From assembly GCF_000172635.2 (NCBI RefSeq), contig NC_018632.1, positions 124,001-188,000 on the forward strand: a stretch of 64,000 nucleotides of DNA, written 5' to 3'. Positions 9,041 through 18,088 of this stretch are shown piece by piece; within the stretch, counting starts at the first letter, position 1; each line of letters begins with the position of its first letter. The DNA comes from Alteromonas macleodii ATCC 27126 (GTDB lineage: Bacteria; Pseudomonadota; Gammaproteobacteria; Enterobacterales; Alteromonadaceae). The notes under the pieces were generated by a model that saw only the letters and a program-made list of their open reading frames with translations, ran no database searches and had not been told where the DNA came from. The position numbers and the translations under genes are program-made.

Positions 9041-9925
9041 TCATTTAAGCTGCGCTTTCGCTATATTCTTTACGGCTTTGGTCAAGTCGGCAAGCGCTGC
9101 CGATTCAAGGGTTGTCCAATGCCAAAATAACGGTACACCAAGCTCTTTATGAGGAAATAACGGAACGAGATCGCCTTCGTTAACCTCTTGTTTAACTTGA
9201 AGCGTGGGTAGCAAAGCCCACACCACGCCATCTAGCGCCATTTTGACAAAGCCATGAGACGATGGATACCAATGACAAGTTGTAAAAGAGGGGGCTATGT
9301 TTAAACACTCTCGTTGATAATCAGTCAGCAAAGTCACATCGTATTCGTCGTACAGCAAACCCGGTGTACTCATCACGCTCTGGGGGGATATTTCTTTATG
9401 CAGGTATCGCTCAATGAAGCGAGGCGATGCATAAAGTTGATAGCGCATGGTTCCCAGTCTTATAGATTGCCCACCGGTAACGGGTGTACCTGTTTGGCTA
9501 ATGCAAGCCATTACACGGCCTTGCTGTAATATGTCTCGGGTTTGAGTTTGATCCGCGTTAACAATATGAATCGGGTTGGCACGCTTATCACTAAACGCGG
9601 CCATTACTTGCGAGAACCAGGTAGCCAGCACATCGTTATTCACGGCAACGCTTATAGGTGCAGCCGACGCTTCTAATCCACTTTGTATATTCAGCGCTTC
9701 TTCTAATACGCTTACTTTTTGAATATGCGCCAGCAGCTCTTTTCCCAGTGGCGTAGCGCGAAGCGGCTTGGTGCGAACCATCACTGGGCCGCCGACACTC
9801 TGCTCTAGCCGTTTTATTTTTTGCGATACCGCCGACTGGGTGAGGTTTAGGGCCTGTGCACCTTTTTCAAATCCGCCGTAGCGTAACACTTCATGAAAGC
9901 ATCGAAGCGCGTCGTAATCCAACAT
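9041..9925 (-). CDS. argP: LysR-family regulator, ArgP/IciA-like
   Basis: A 294-residue LysR-type activator. The winged helix-turn-helix occupies residues 2-60 (DYDALRCFHEVLRYGGFEKGAQALNLTQSAVSQ), and the C-terminal effector domain follows. Length and the N-terminal sequence are close to E. coli ArgP (297), which activates the arginine exporter gene argO. The divergent neighbour is exactly a LysE/ArgO-type exporter, which supports the assignment. Control is expected from the 177-base shared region, with lysine or arginine as effector by analogy. The symbol is based on context and resemblance rather than alignment. Confidence 0.85.
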   Translation of the reverse strand: MLDYDALRCFHEVLRYGGFEKGAQALNLTQSAVSQKIKRLEQSVGGPVMVRTKPLRATPLGKELLAHIQKVSVLEEALNIQSGLEASAAPISVAVNNDVLATWFSQVMAAFSDKRANPIHIVNADQTQTRDILQQGRVMACISQTGTPVTGGQSIRLGTMRYQLYASPRFIERYLHKEISPQSVMSTPGLLYDEYDVTLLTDYQRECLNIAPSFTTCHWYPSSHGFVKMALDGVVWALLPTLQVKQEVNEGDLVPLFPHKELGVPLFWHWTTLESAALADLTKAVKNIAKAQLK

Positions 9926-10102
9926 TAATGACTACCTGTGAAAAGAAGGTTATAAGTATTAATTTTGCTTATTCAAAACAAATATCATTAATTTAATTTA
10001 GTCTTTCAAGGTGTATAAAATCAAGCCAATTATTCAGCATGTAACCTTAAACCGCGTTACAGCTACGGCGTTTGAACTTATTTACACTAAGAGGCATTTA
10101 TC
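9926..10102. promoter_or_regulatory. Shared argP-argO promoter region
   Basis: A 177-base AT-rich divergent intergenic region that must contain both promoters. LysR-type regulators bind such regions. AT-rich tracts near 9960-10000 are plausible contacts, but I could not define a convincing T-N11-A dyad or clear -10/-35 pair. A TATAAA at 10014-10019 is a possible -10 for the exporter gene. Confidence 0.45.
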
Positions 10103-10705
10103 ATGTTGGCGGCAGCAACAAGTGGTTTCGTGATGGGCGGTACCCTAATTATTGCAGTAAGCGCACAAAACAGTTTTTTGATTGAGCAATCGATGAAGCG
10201 ACAGTGGACAACCTTATTTGTCCTGCTGTTTATCCTAAGCGATGCTATCTCAATAAGCTTAGGAGCGATGGGCTTTGGCTTGCTATTGCAGGAATACCCA
10301 ATGCTGGTGTCTATCACCAAGTGGGCTGGTGTTGCGTTCTTACTGTGGATTGCTTTTAACAAAATAAAATCATCTTTGGCCAACGACGCGCTAGTTTTAG
10401 AAATGGCGAAAAAGCAACTGTCGTTCAAAAAAGCACTGCTCATCGCGTTGGCAGTAACCTGGTTAAACCCCCACTTTTACCTAGACACTTTATTGTTGAT
10501 GGGAAATTTAGCGAGTCAGTGGCAAGAAAATAAATGGTGGTTTGTGGGGGGAGCTATTGGTGCATCTGTAGTTTGGTTCGTCGGTTTGAGTACCTTAACC
10601 GCACGTTTTGCGCACCATATGCAGCGCCCTAATTTCTGGCGTTGGTTTAACCGTCTTAATGCTGCGGTATTAGGTATGGTAAGTATTCAGTTGGCGAGTT
10701 TGTAA
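10103..10705 (+). CDS. argO: LysE/ArgO-family amino acid exporter
   Basis: A 200-residue inner-membrane protein with about six hydrophobic segments. The N-terminal GGTLIIAVSAQNSFLIEQ is the LysE-family signature region, and the TWLNPHFYLDTLLLMG segment matches the conserved Asn-Pro-His-Tyr loop of ArgO/LysE. The family exports basic amino acids such as arginine, canavanine or lysine by an ion-coupled mechanism. The start at ATG 10103 has AGAGG upstream. It is divergent from an ArgP-like activator, the classical arrangement for control of this exporter by intracellular arginine/lysine. Confidence 0.9.
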   Translation: MLAAATSGFVMGGTLIIAVSAQNSFLIEQSMKRQWTTLFVLLFILSDAISISLGAMGFGLLLQEYPMLVSITKWAGVAFLLWIAFNKIKSSLANDALVLEMAKKQLSFKKALLIALAVTWLNPHFYLDTLLLMGNLASQWQENKWWFVGGAIGASVVWFVGLSTLTARFAHHMQRPNFWRWFNRLNAAVLGMVSIQLASL

Positions 10706-10820
10706 GGCAAAAGCGCTAAATAGCAAAATATTACGACGCGTCGAGTACGCTTTATGATTTAAGACGGTACGCTACGCACCTGTGATAGTTGACGATGAGC
10801 GCGAAGAGAGGGATAGACTG

Positions 10821-11138
10821 GTGAGCTGGATTTATTTGATTGTGGCGGGCCTTCTGGAAATTGGTTGGCCTGTTGGACTAAAAATGTCACAAGAGGCGGA
10901 AACCCGCGTAATGGGTATTTTACTTGCGGTTGGGTTTATGGCTGCCAGTGGTTTTTGTTTATGGATGGCGCAAAAACAAATTCCAATTGGAACGGCATAC
11001 GCTGTGTGGACAGGAATAGGCGCCGCGGGCACATTTTTAGTGGGTGTTATGTTTTATGGCGACCCCTCATCATTGGCACGATATTTCGGCGTAGCGCTTA
11101 TTGTTGCAGGAGTTGTTGTCTTAAAGTTGGCCCACTAA
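10821..11138 (+). CDS. Small multidrug resistance (SMR) transporter, SugE/Gdx-like
   Basis: A 105-residue four-helix membrane protein. I start it at GTG 10821, which has AGAGAGG upstream and gives the typical N-terminus MSWIYLIVAGLLEIGW; a longer frame from 10782 adds residues not seen in the family. The essential membrane glutamate is in GLLE (residue 13), and the IPIGTAYAVWTGIGAAGT loop is the SMR signature, closest to SugE/Gdx guanidinium exporters. The residues after the glutamate read GWP where E. coli SugE has VWA, so drug-type rather than guanidinium specificity cannot be excluded. It works as a dual-topology dimer. No guanidine riboswitch is evident upstream. Confidence 0.88.
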   Translation: MSWIYLIVAGLLEIGWPVGLKMSQEAETRVMGILLAVGFMAASGFCLWMAQKQIPIGTAYAVWTGIGAAGTFLVGVMFYGDPSSLARYFGVALIVAGVVVLKLAH

Positions 11139-11157
11139 AGTTAGGTTCAATTACAAA

Positions 11158-11195
11158 AAAGCCCGTTAGCTTAGTGCGAACGGGCTTTGTTTTTT
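11158..11195. terminator. Bidirectional rho-independent terminator
   Basis: AAAGCCCGTT (11158-11167) pairs perfectly with AACGGGCTTT (11179-11188), followed by a T-run at 11190-11195; an A-run at 11155-11160 provides the T-run for the other strand. It sits between the convergent SMR transporter and DUF1499 genes and can serve both. Confidence 0.9.
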
Positions 11196-11212
11196 AAGCG
11201 GGTGGTCAGATT

Positions 11213-11929
11213 TTAGTGATATCCAAGTTGGTTTCTAAGCTCTGCCATAAAGGTTTCGATACGTTCAGCATTCTTGCCTAAATCACTTTTCCCTACTCGT
11301 GATTTGCTGCGGATATCAACCAGTGTGTCATCGCTTTTAGCGGTTAGGCGAATAACAACGTCGTCTTTAAAACCAAACCACGCTGTGGTGTCGGTGGCTT
11401 CCAAGGTGTTAGGCAATGCGCCGTCGTTAACGCGTTCCCATCCAAGCGCCTCTATGGCTTTTTCTGCAGCGATGTATACCTCATTTGCGGGTTGCGGCAG
11501 CAATTGAGTTTTAATTTCAGGGTAAGCTTCTAGTTGCTGCTTAGTGACTTCACCGCCTTCGTAAGCGATGGAGTTAGGCGCACCTTCGCGTAGCGGAGCA
11601 ATTGCAACGAACTCCGGCGGATTAGTGACATCGGTAGTAATGTCATGGATCGGAGGAACTGCGCTGGCTTTGCTCATCATGCTCACCGGCATTCCTACAG
11701 CAACCAGGGCAAGAATGGCACAGATAAAGGTGCTTCCCCAGCTAACGTTTTTACGGTTAATCAAAACCTGCAAAATAATGAGTATCAACGCTGCGCCGCC
11801 CACATACACGCCAAATCGCAGTGAAGTGAATGCGGTGCCTAAACTCACACCGGCATACTGATAAAGGGGGCCGGGTAATACCACCATAAGGAAACCGACA
11901 ATACTGGTAAGGGCAATGAGTGCTTTCAA
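11213..11929 (-). CDS. DUF1499 family membrane protein
   Basis: A 238-residue protein with about three membrane segments in the first 110 residues (MKALIALTSIVGFLMVVLPG and two more) and a soluble C-terminal domain of the DUF1499 type: an EKAIEALGWE helix followed by strands ending in VVIRLTAKSDDTLVDIRSKS and a final helix that closes with a Gln-Leu. The family is common in marine proteobacteria and has no known biochemical function. It is convergent with the SMR gene and followed by a bidirectional terminator, so it is probably monocistronic. Confidence 0.8.
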   Translation of the reverse strand: MKALIALTSIVGFLMVVLPGPLYQYAGVSLGTAFTSLRFGVYVGGAALILIILQVLINRKNVSWGSTFICAILALVAVGMPVSMMSKASAVPPIHDITTDVTNPPEFVAIAPLREGAPNSIAYEGGEVTKQQLEAYPEIKTQLLPQPANEVYIAAEKAIEALGWERVNDGALPNTLEATDTTAWFGFKDDVVIRLTAKSDDTLVDIRSKSRVGKSDLGKNAERIETFMAELRNQLGYH

Positions 11930-12125
11930 GTGAACTCCAAAGTTATTATTTTATTTTTACTAAGCTACTTTAACAGTGAACGTTGCGTTTTGGATTACTT
12001 TCTAGCAATAAAATCGGTACTAGGCCAATATTTAACATGTTTGTACACTAGGGCTGTTGGTCTTTAACGTACATCAAAGACCAGCAGGCCCTGGATGAAC
12101 CCTATTTAAAGCAAGGTAATTAGTT

Positions 12126-12845
12126 TTGCAAAATCAGCCTGATGCCAGCGAAGCTTACGTGCTTCAAGCCGAACTACTTGTTGATACGTTATCGACACAA
12201 AAGCCGCTTTTTCAACGTGGTGTGAGCGAGTATGAGCTCATTGAGATTTTGAAAAAAGCGCCATATCACTTTTTTGATGACGCTTCGTTACGAGAGCCTT
12301 TAATGCTCTTTAAAACCCATTTCATTGTGTTTCACGCCCTTTATCAACTTAAACGTCGTTGGATAGAGCAGGGCGAAGGCGTGCTAGACATTCATACTCT
12401 TAATATTAAGCTAAACCAAGAAAGTGCCCACAGCGACCATAATAGTGCCCACAGCGACAAAAATAGTACCCACGGCGACAATTATAAAGATAAAGAAAGT
12501 CAGGATAAGGTTGGAGCAATAACCGAAGCTGATGCCTTGGCTGAATACTACTTGGACTGGGGCAATTTTGAGAAGGCCGACAGAAAAAGTGTAGATGCAC
12601 TGCTCAATGCGTTTTGGCATCGCATGGCCTCAGGAAACGCGCACACCTTTGAGCAGGAAGATATTGCTGATGCCCACGCGCTTCTGGGCCTGCCCCAAGA
12701 TGAACATGTTTCTTTGTCGGTACTAAAACGAGTATATAAAAAAGCCCTGCAGTTGGTTCACCCTGATAAGGGAGGAACGCAACAGGAAGCCCAAGACGTC
12801 ATTCACGCCTACCAGTTATTGCTGGGGTATTATTCGTTAAAATAG
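12126..12845 (+). CDS. DnaJ-related protein with C-terminal J domain
   Basis: A 239-residue protein. The N-terminal 100 residues resemble the DnaJ-related N-terminal domain found in marine gammaproteobacterial co-chaperones, and the last 60 residues form a J domain with the HPD tripeptide (QLVHPDKGGT), which stimulates an Hsp70 such as DnaK. The linker near residues 100-120 contains three copies of a heptapeptide, Ser-(Ala/Thr)-His-(Ser/Gly)-Asp-x-Asn. The start is TTG 12126 with AAGG about ten bases upstream; the first in-frame ATG would delete 59 residues of the conserved N-domain. The client or role is unknown. Confidence 0.78.
   Translation: MQNQPDASEAYVLQAELLVDTLSTQKPLFQRGVSEYELIEILKKAPYHFFDDASLREPLMLFKTHFIVFHALYQLKRRWIEQGEGVLDIHTLNIKLNQESAHSDHNSAHSDKNSTHGDNYKDKESQDKVGAITEADALAEYYLDWGNFEKADRKSVDALLNAFWHRMASGNAHTFEQEDIADAHALLGLPQDEHVSLSVLKRVYKKALQLVHPDKGGTQQEAQDVIHAYQLLLGYYSLK
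12423..12485 (+). repeat. Three tandem 21-bp in-frame repeats
   Basis: Units at 12423-12443, 12444-12464 and 12465-12485 follow AGTGCCCACAGCGAC plus six variable bases. The third unit has diverged (AGTACCCACGGCGAC). The period is a multiple of three and in frame, so copy-number change would lengthen or shorten the linker of the J-domain protein without a frameshift. Confidence 0.9.
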
Positions 12846-13161
12846 AACGTTAAGTGCGCTGTGATTTCGCTTTATTCGTATAACGTATACACGCTCAGGT
12901 ATTTGACCGACAACTTCAGTAATTTCAACTTCATTGACTTTTATTATCATCTATAAATGCGCACAATATGACCTATAAGAGCGTAGATCCGTATCAATGA
13001 TCGCTTAACTATGCCACTTCAAAACCAATTATCGCAGTTTCAGGCTTTGAAATGCGCTAGATAATTCGGTGCACCGGAAGCAATAAGCTTTAATTTTAAA
13101 ATTGGATATGCAGAGCAAAGGCCGTGTTCTGTACAAAAAGTTATTGGGAAATAGAAAATTT
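12846..13161. other. Intergenic region upstream of the RND pump genes
   Basis: About 300 bases with no gene I can support. It contains a 13-base near-perfect dyad GTATAACGTATAC (12878-12890; arms GTATA/TATAC), a possible regulator site, but no TetR- or MarR-type repressor gene is adjacent. The segment 13108-13161 is in frame with the adaptor and could be coding if an upstream ATG is used. Confidence 0.4.
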
Positions 13162-14307
13162 ATGAGTCGCATTTTTTATGTTACTGCAGCATTAATAACC
13201 CTTGTCGGCGTTATTGGGTGTTCGAATGAAGGCGAGCAAGCACAGCAAGGTGCTCAGCAAGGTATGCCTGCACCCTCAGTATCGGTAGTTACACTGAAAC
13301 AAGAACCTGTAGTACATGAAATGGTGTTACCGGGCCGAGTAAGCCCGTCTCGTCAATCTCAGGTGCGTCCTCAGGTAGATGGTGTTATTACGGAGCGCTT
13401 GTTTGAAGAAGGCGCACATGTAGAAAAAGGACAGCAGCTTTATCAAATTGACGAAGCCCGTTATCTAGCACAGTTAAATAGCGCAAAAGCCGATTTGAAA
13501 AGTGTTCAAGCGAACCTTAAAACGTTGGAAGCAAAGGCGCGACGCTATGACGACCTTGTTGCGCAAAACGCGGTAAGCAAACAAGAATATGACGACGTAA
13601 TTGCTCAGAAAGATCAAGCGCAAGCGGCAATTAGCGTAGCTGAGGCAGCTGTTGACGTAGCGAAGGTTAACATGGGTTACACCAAAGTGTACGCCCCAAT
13701 TAGCGGACGTATTAGCCGCTCTTTTGTTACTGAAGGTACCCTTGTTACTACGAACCAATCTCAGCAACTTGCAACCATTACACAGCTTGACCCAGTTTTC
13801 ATTGATATGCAGGAGTCAGGTGCGTCAATTATTACGCTTCGTCAGTCAATGAGAAACCAAGGCTCAATGGATGTTGAATTAACGGTAGATGAAGTAACAG
13901 GCAAGCGTTACGACCAAACAGGCAGCGTTAAATTTTCTGAGGTAACGGTTGATGAGACCACTGGGTCGGTAACACTTCGTGCTGAAATGCCAAATCCAGA
14001 TGGTGTATTGCTGCCTGGCTTGTTTGTGAAAGGCCACGTCATTACTGGACGCGAAAATGCGCTGCTTGTTCCTCAACGCGCAACGACACGCCAACCAGAC
14101 GGTTCGCTTTCAGTTTATGTTGTTAACCAGAACAACGAAGTAGAAGGTCGTACCTTGGAAATAGGCAAAATCTATCGAGACCAATATGTTGCCCTAAGCG
14201 GTGTGAGCGAAGGCGAAAAGGTAATTGTAACTGGATATCAGAAGGTGAAGCCTGGCGCGAAAGTTAATCCGTCAGAGTGGCAACCATCATCACGTGGCTC
14301 ACGATAG
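13162..14307 (+). CDS. RND efflux pump periplasmic adaptor (membrane fusion lipoprotein)
   Basis: An AcrA/MexA-type adaptor that links an inner-membrane RND pump to an outer-membrane channel. From ATG 13162 the signal peptide MSRIFYVTAALITLVGVIGC ends in a lipobox with Cys20, so the mature protein should be lipid-anchored. The frame is open upstream to ATG 13108, which would give an unusually long n-region, so I prefer 13162 even though its ribosome site (GGGAA) is modest. The order is lipoyl half, alpha-hairpin (about residues 85-160: AKADLKSVQANLKTLEAKARR and partner), second lipoyl half (YAPISGRIS), beta-barrel and membrane-proximal domains. The pump gene follows after 21 bases. No TolC gene is present, so a separately encoded channel must be used. 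Confidence 0.93.
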   Translation: MSRIFYVTAALITLVGVIGCSNEGEQAQQGAQQGMPAPSVSVVTLKQEPVVHEMVLPGRVSPSRQSQVRPQVDGVITERLFEEGAHVEKGQQLYQIDEARYLAQLNSAKADLKSVQANLKTLEAKARRYDDLVAQNAVSKQEYDDVIAQKDQAQAAISVAEAAVDVAKVNMGYTKVYAPISGRISRSFVTEGTLVTTNQSQQLATITQLDPVFIDMQESGASIITLRQSMRNQGSMDVELTVDEVTGKRYDQTGSVKFSEVTVDETTGSVTLRAEMPNPDGVLLPGLFVKGHVITGRENALLVPQRATTRQPDGSLSVYVVNQNNEVEGRTLEIGKIYRDQYVALSGVSEGEKVIVTGYQKVKPGAKVNPSEWQPSSRGSR

Positions 14308-14328
14308 CAAACAAGGGATTTTAGTAAT

Positions 14329-17300
14329 ATGGCTCGTTTCTTTATAGACAGGCCCGTGTTTGCATGGGTGCTGGCAATTATCACAATGATGGCGGGTGTG
14401 TTGGCAATTACCTCACTCCCCATTGAACAATATCCCAAGGTGGCACCGCCTTCGGTGACTATCTCAGCAACGTATCCTGGAGCATCTGCAGAAACCGTAG
14501 AGAACTCGGTTACTCAGGTAATAGAACAAAGCCTGACGGGAATTGATAACCTACGTTATTTCTCGGCAAGCAGTTCGAACAGCAGCATGTCTATTACGCT
14601 CACTTTTGAGCCAGGTGCTGACCCTGATATTGCGCAAGTACAAACTCAGAATAAGGTACAGGGTGCACTGCCGCTGTTGCCTACTCAGGTACAGCAACAA
14701 GGGGTAACCGTAACTAAAGCAAATAGCGCATTTGCATTGGCAGTTGGCTTCTATTCTGAAGACGACTCAATGACGCAATATGACCTGAGCGACCTGTTAG
14801 TTTCTCAATTTCGCGACCCGATTTCCCGTGTTAATGGAGTGGGAAATGTACGGGTATTCGGTGCGCAGCGTTCAATGCGTATATGGTTAGATCCAGATAA
14901 ACTGTACAGCTACAATCTTACACCTACTGACGTTCAAGGTGCTGTTCAGGTACAAAATACTGATGTGTCTGCTGGTCAACTAGGTGGTATGCCTGCAATA
15001 GAAAATCAGCAAATTAACGCGACAATTCAAGCGCAGAGTCGCCTTCAAACCGTTGAAGATTTTGAAAACATCGTACTTCGCGTAAATACCGATGGTTCTC
15101 AGGTTCGCGTGCGTGACGTTGCGCGTGTTGAACTGGGTGCGCAAAGCTACGACGTTATTGTTCGATACGATCGCAAGCCTGCATCAGGTATGGCGATAAG
15201 CCTTGCCTCTGGCGCAAACGCACTAGATACCATTAAGGCAGTAAAAGCCCGAGTTGAAGAACTGCGCTCGAATTTGCCAGATACAGTTAAAGTGGTTTAC
15301 CCGGTTGATAGTTCTCCTTTTATCGAGCTGTCTATCGAGTCGGTAGTACATACGCTTATTGAAGCGGTAGTACTGGTATTCTTGGTGATGCTACTGTTCC
15401 TTCAAAATTGGCGTGCAACGTTGATCCCTACCATTGCGGTACCTGTGGTATTGCTCGGCACCTTTGCTGTGCTACTGGCATTTGGCTTTAGTATTAACGT
15501 GCTAACCATGTTTGCTATGGTACTTGCTATCGGTCTGCTCGTAGATGATGCCATCGTGGTGGTGGAAAACGTTGAACGTATTATGGAAGAGGAAGGTCTC
15601 TCACCTGCCGAAGCCACTAAAAAGTCGATGACTCAAATCACAGGTGCACTTGTTGGTATTGCGGCCGTGCTTTCAACGGTATTTATTCCAATGGCGTTCT
15701 TCAGCGGCTCAGCAGGCGCTATTTATCGTCAGTTCTCGGTTACTATCGTGTCGGCTATGGCATTTTCGGTATTGGTCGCCATTGTCCTTTCACCGTCTTT
15801 GTGCGCCACGTTATTGAAAAAGCATCCGGAAAACCATGACAAAAACAAAGGCTTCTTTGGCTGGTTTAACCGCACGTTTAACAAAGGCCGCGATCGCTAT
15901 CAAAAGACTACAACTCATATGGCGCAACGCTTTAAGCGCTATTTCGTTGTTTATGGTTTGCTGGTAGGTGGTATGGCATTTATTTTCAGCCAGCTTCCTG
16001 GCGCGTTTCTTCCAGATGAAGACCAAGGGCGTATGATGGTGTTGGTAAGCACACCGCCTGGTGCAACAGCTGGCCGTACGCTCGAGTCTATCAAGCAAGT
16101 GGAAGACTATATTCTTGAGCAAGAACAAGACGCGGTTAACGGCATGTTCGCGGTTGTGGGCTTTAGCTTTGCGGGTCAGGCGCAAAACGCAGGTATGGCT
16201 TTCTTAAACTTCAACGACTGGAGCGTAAGAGACGAAAATAATTCTGCGTTTGCAGTGATGAACCGAGCTTTTGGCGCGTTTAGCCAAATTCAAGATGCCT
16301 CAGCCTTTCCTATAGTGCCTCCGCCTATCATGGAACTAGGTAATGCAACGGGCTTTGATATGCAGCTTGTCGACCGTGGTGGAAATGGTCACGAAGCGCT
16401 GATGAATGCGCGTAATCAGCTGTTGGGCATGGCAGCGCAGAATCCAAAGCTGGCGGGTGTTCGCCCCAATGGTTTAAGCGATGTACCTCAATTTAAAATC
16501 AATATTGATAGCGAGAAAGCGTCGGCACTTGGATTGAATTTAAGTGAGATCAATAACGCGCTTCAAATAGCGTGGGGGTCCAGCTACGTAAATGACTTCA
16601 TTGATAAAGGTCGAATTAAGCGTGTTTACATGCAGGCAGATTTGCCTCATCGCATGACCCCTGAAGACTTGGATAAGTGGTTTGTTCGCAACAGCGACGG
16701 CGAGATGGTGGCGTTTAACACGTTCTCGACCACTGAATGGGTTTATGGCTCACCTAAGTTAGAGCGTTTTAACGGCGTGTCGTCTGTCAATATTCAAGGT
16801 AGTGCTGCTGAAGGTATCTCTTCGGGTGAAGCAATGGCTGAAATGCAGAAATTGGTTGAGCAGTTACCGCCAGGCTTCGCAATTGAATGGTCAGGCCTAT
16901 CTTATGAAGAGCAGGAAGCAGGCTCGCAAGCGCCTATGCTTTACGCACTATCAATCTTGATTGTTTTCTTGTGCTTAGCAGCCCTGTACGAAAGCTGGTC
17001 TGTGCCATTCGCCGTTATGTTAGTGGTACCTTTGGGGATTCTCGGCTCTGTAACCGCTGCGTTTATTTTCAACTTGCCGAACGATGTGTACCTGCAAGTA
17101 GCGTTTTTGACTACCGTAGGTTTGGCGGCGAAAAACGCTATTCTTATTGTCGAATTTGCAAAAGAGCAGTATGAAAACGGCGAAGATTTAATGACTGCGG
17201 TTTCAAATGCAGCCTCTCAGCGTTTCCGCCCAATTCTAATGACGTCAATGGCGTTTATTTTGGGAGTAACGCCGTTAGCACTAGCTAGCGGAGCAGGCGC

Positions 17301-17427
17301 AGCCAGCCAAAATGCAATAGGTATTGCGGTTATGGGTGGTATGTTCGCCGCTACCTTCTTGGCGATTTTCTTCGTGCCCATGTTCTATGTGCTGGTAGAA
17401 AAACTCTTTCACAGGGAAGACAAGTAA
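14329..17427 (+). CDS. RND multidrug efflux transporter, AcrB/HAE1 type
   Basis: A 1032-residue proton-driven pump with twelve membrane segments and two large periplasmic loops. It begins MARFFIDRPVFAWVLAI, the standard HAE1 N-terminus. In TM4 the two essential aspartates are in LLVDDAIVVVEN (about residues 404-414), and the TM10 region has the conserved lysine in GLAAKNAILIVEFA (about 932-945). The AFIFSQLPGAFLPDEDQG element after TM7 is also typical. It forms a homotrimer exporting hydrophobic drugs, dyes, bile-type compounds or solvents. It is co-transcribed with the adaptor lipoprotein. Actual substrates cannot be read from sequence. Confidence 0.96.
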   Translation: MARFFIDRPVFAWVLAIITMMAGVLAITSLPIEQYPKVAPPSVTISATYPGASAETVENSVTQVIEQSLTGIDNLRYFSASSSNSSMSITLTFEPGADPDIAQVQTQNKVQGALPLLPTQVQQQGVTVTKANSAFALAVGFYSEDDSMTQYDLSDLLVSQFRDPISRVNGVGNVRVFGAQRSMRIWLDPDKLYSYNLTPTDVQGAVQVQNTDVSAGQLGGMPAIENQQINATIQAQSRLQTVEDFENIVLRVNTDGSQVRVRDVARVELGAQSYDVIVRYDRKPASGMAISLASGANALDTIKAVKARVEELRSNLPDTVKVVYPVDSSPFIELSIESVVHTLIEAVVLVFLVMLLFLQNWRATLIPTIAVPVVLLGTFAVLLAFGFSINVLTMFAMVLAIGLLVDDAIVVVENVERIMEEEGLSPAEATKKSMTQITGALVGIAAVLSTVFIPMAFFSGSAGAIYRQFSVTIVSAMAFSVLVAIVLSPSLCATLLKKHPENHDKNKGFFGWFNRTFNKGRDRYQKTTTHMAQRFKRYFVVYGLLVGGMAFIFSQLPGAFLPDEDQGRMMVLVSTPPGATAGRTLESIKQVEDYILEQEQDAVNGMFAVVGFSFAGQAQNAGMAFLNFNDWSVRDENNSAFAVMNRAFGAFSQIQDASAFPIVPPPIMELGNATGFDMQLVDRGGNGHEALMNARNQLLGMAAQNPKLAGVRPNGLSDVPQFKINIDSEKASALGLNLSEINNALQIAWGSSYVNDFIDKGRIKRVYMQADLPHRMTPEDLDKWFVRNSDGEMVAFNTFSTTEWVYGSPKLERFNGVSSVNIQGSAAEGISSGEAMAEMQKLVEQLPPGFAIEWSGLSYEEQEAGSQAPMLYALSILIVFLCLAALYESWSVPFAVMLVVPLGILGSVTAAFIFNLPNDVYLQVAFLTTVGLAAKNAILIVEFAKEQYENGEDLMTAVSNAASQRFRPILMTSMAFILGVTPLALASGAGAASQNAIGIAVMGGMFAATFLAIFFVPMFYVLVEKLFHREDK

Positions 17428-17483
17428 CAAGCAAGTGCGCTAGAGTGGGAAAAACTTTTCATTTTTGAATAGGGATATCGGTA

Positions 17484-17981
17484 ATGACCACCGTTGTTTT
17501 TTCTCACGGCAAAGAAAGCGGTCCATGGGGCAGTAAAATAACAACGCTTTCAAATGTAGCGAGCGATATGGGTTTTGGCGTCGAGAGTATTGATTATCAA
17601 GATCTCGACTGCCCGGAAGCTCGCCTAGCGCGACTTAAAGAGTTTATTGCTGAAAAGTGCAATGATGTTGTTCTGGTTGGCTCAAGCATGGGCGGCTATG
17701 TATCACTTGCCGCAGCAAGCCAAATCTCGGCACGAGGCGTATTCCTTATGGCTCCTGCACTGTATTTGCCAAACTACGAAATTCAACGGTTCCCCTACGA
17801 CGGCTACGTGAGCCTAGTGCACGGCTGGAATGACGATATCGTGCCTATCGAAAATAGCTTAAAGTACGCGCGCCATCAAAAAGCTCAGCTCTTGTTACTT
17901 AATGACGGCCATCGCCTAGCGAATAGCAAATCTGTTATTTCTCCGTTTTTCAGAAATTGGTTGGAAAAATTTCGATACTAA
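17484..17981 (+). CDS. Small alpha/beta-fold hydrolase
   Basis: A 165-residue minimal alpha/beta hydrolase. The oxyanion region FSHGKESGPWG follows the first strand, the nucleophile elbow is GSSMGG (about residues 66-71), the acidic residue lies in HGWNDDIVP (about 113-121) and the histidine in NDGHRL (about 140-145), giving a complete catalytic triad. The size matches the RBBP9/YqiA-like small esterase group; the substrate is unknown. It is monocistronic-looking, 56 bases after the RND pump on the same strand and 107 bases before the next gene. Confidence 0.82.
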   Translation: MTTVVFSHGKESGPWGSKITTLSNVASDMGFGVESIDYQDLDCPEARLARLKEFIAEKCNDVVLVGSSMGGYVSLAAASQISARGVFLMAPALYLPNYEIQRFPYDGYVSLVHGWNDDIVPIENSLKYARHQKAQLLLLNDGHRLANSKSVISPFFRNWLEKFRY

Positions 17982-18088
17982 TGATGAATCGGTAAGCCTA
18001 CGACCAATCGCTTATAGTTCACGCTTACGCAAATGCGGGAAAGCGCCTGTTTTTATGGCATGATGAGTTATTGCTTAAAACAGGGCAG

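Noticed and set aside
12423..12485. Short repeats considered as a CRISPR array
   Set aside because: Three abutting 21-bp units with no spacers, in frame inside a gene.
12406..12620. Two overlapping minus-strand frames across the DnaJ-related gene
   Set aside because: Shadow of the repeat and J-domain coding strand; the repeated His/Cys/Gly pattern comes from the in-frame 21-bp repeats.
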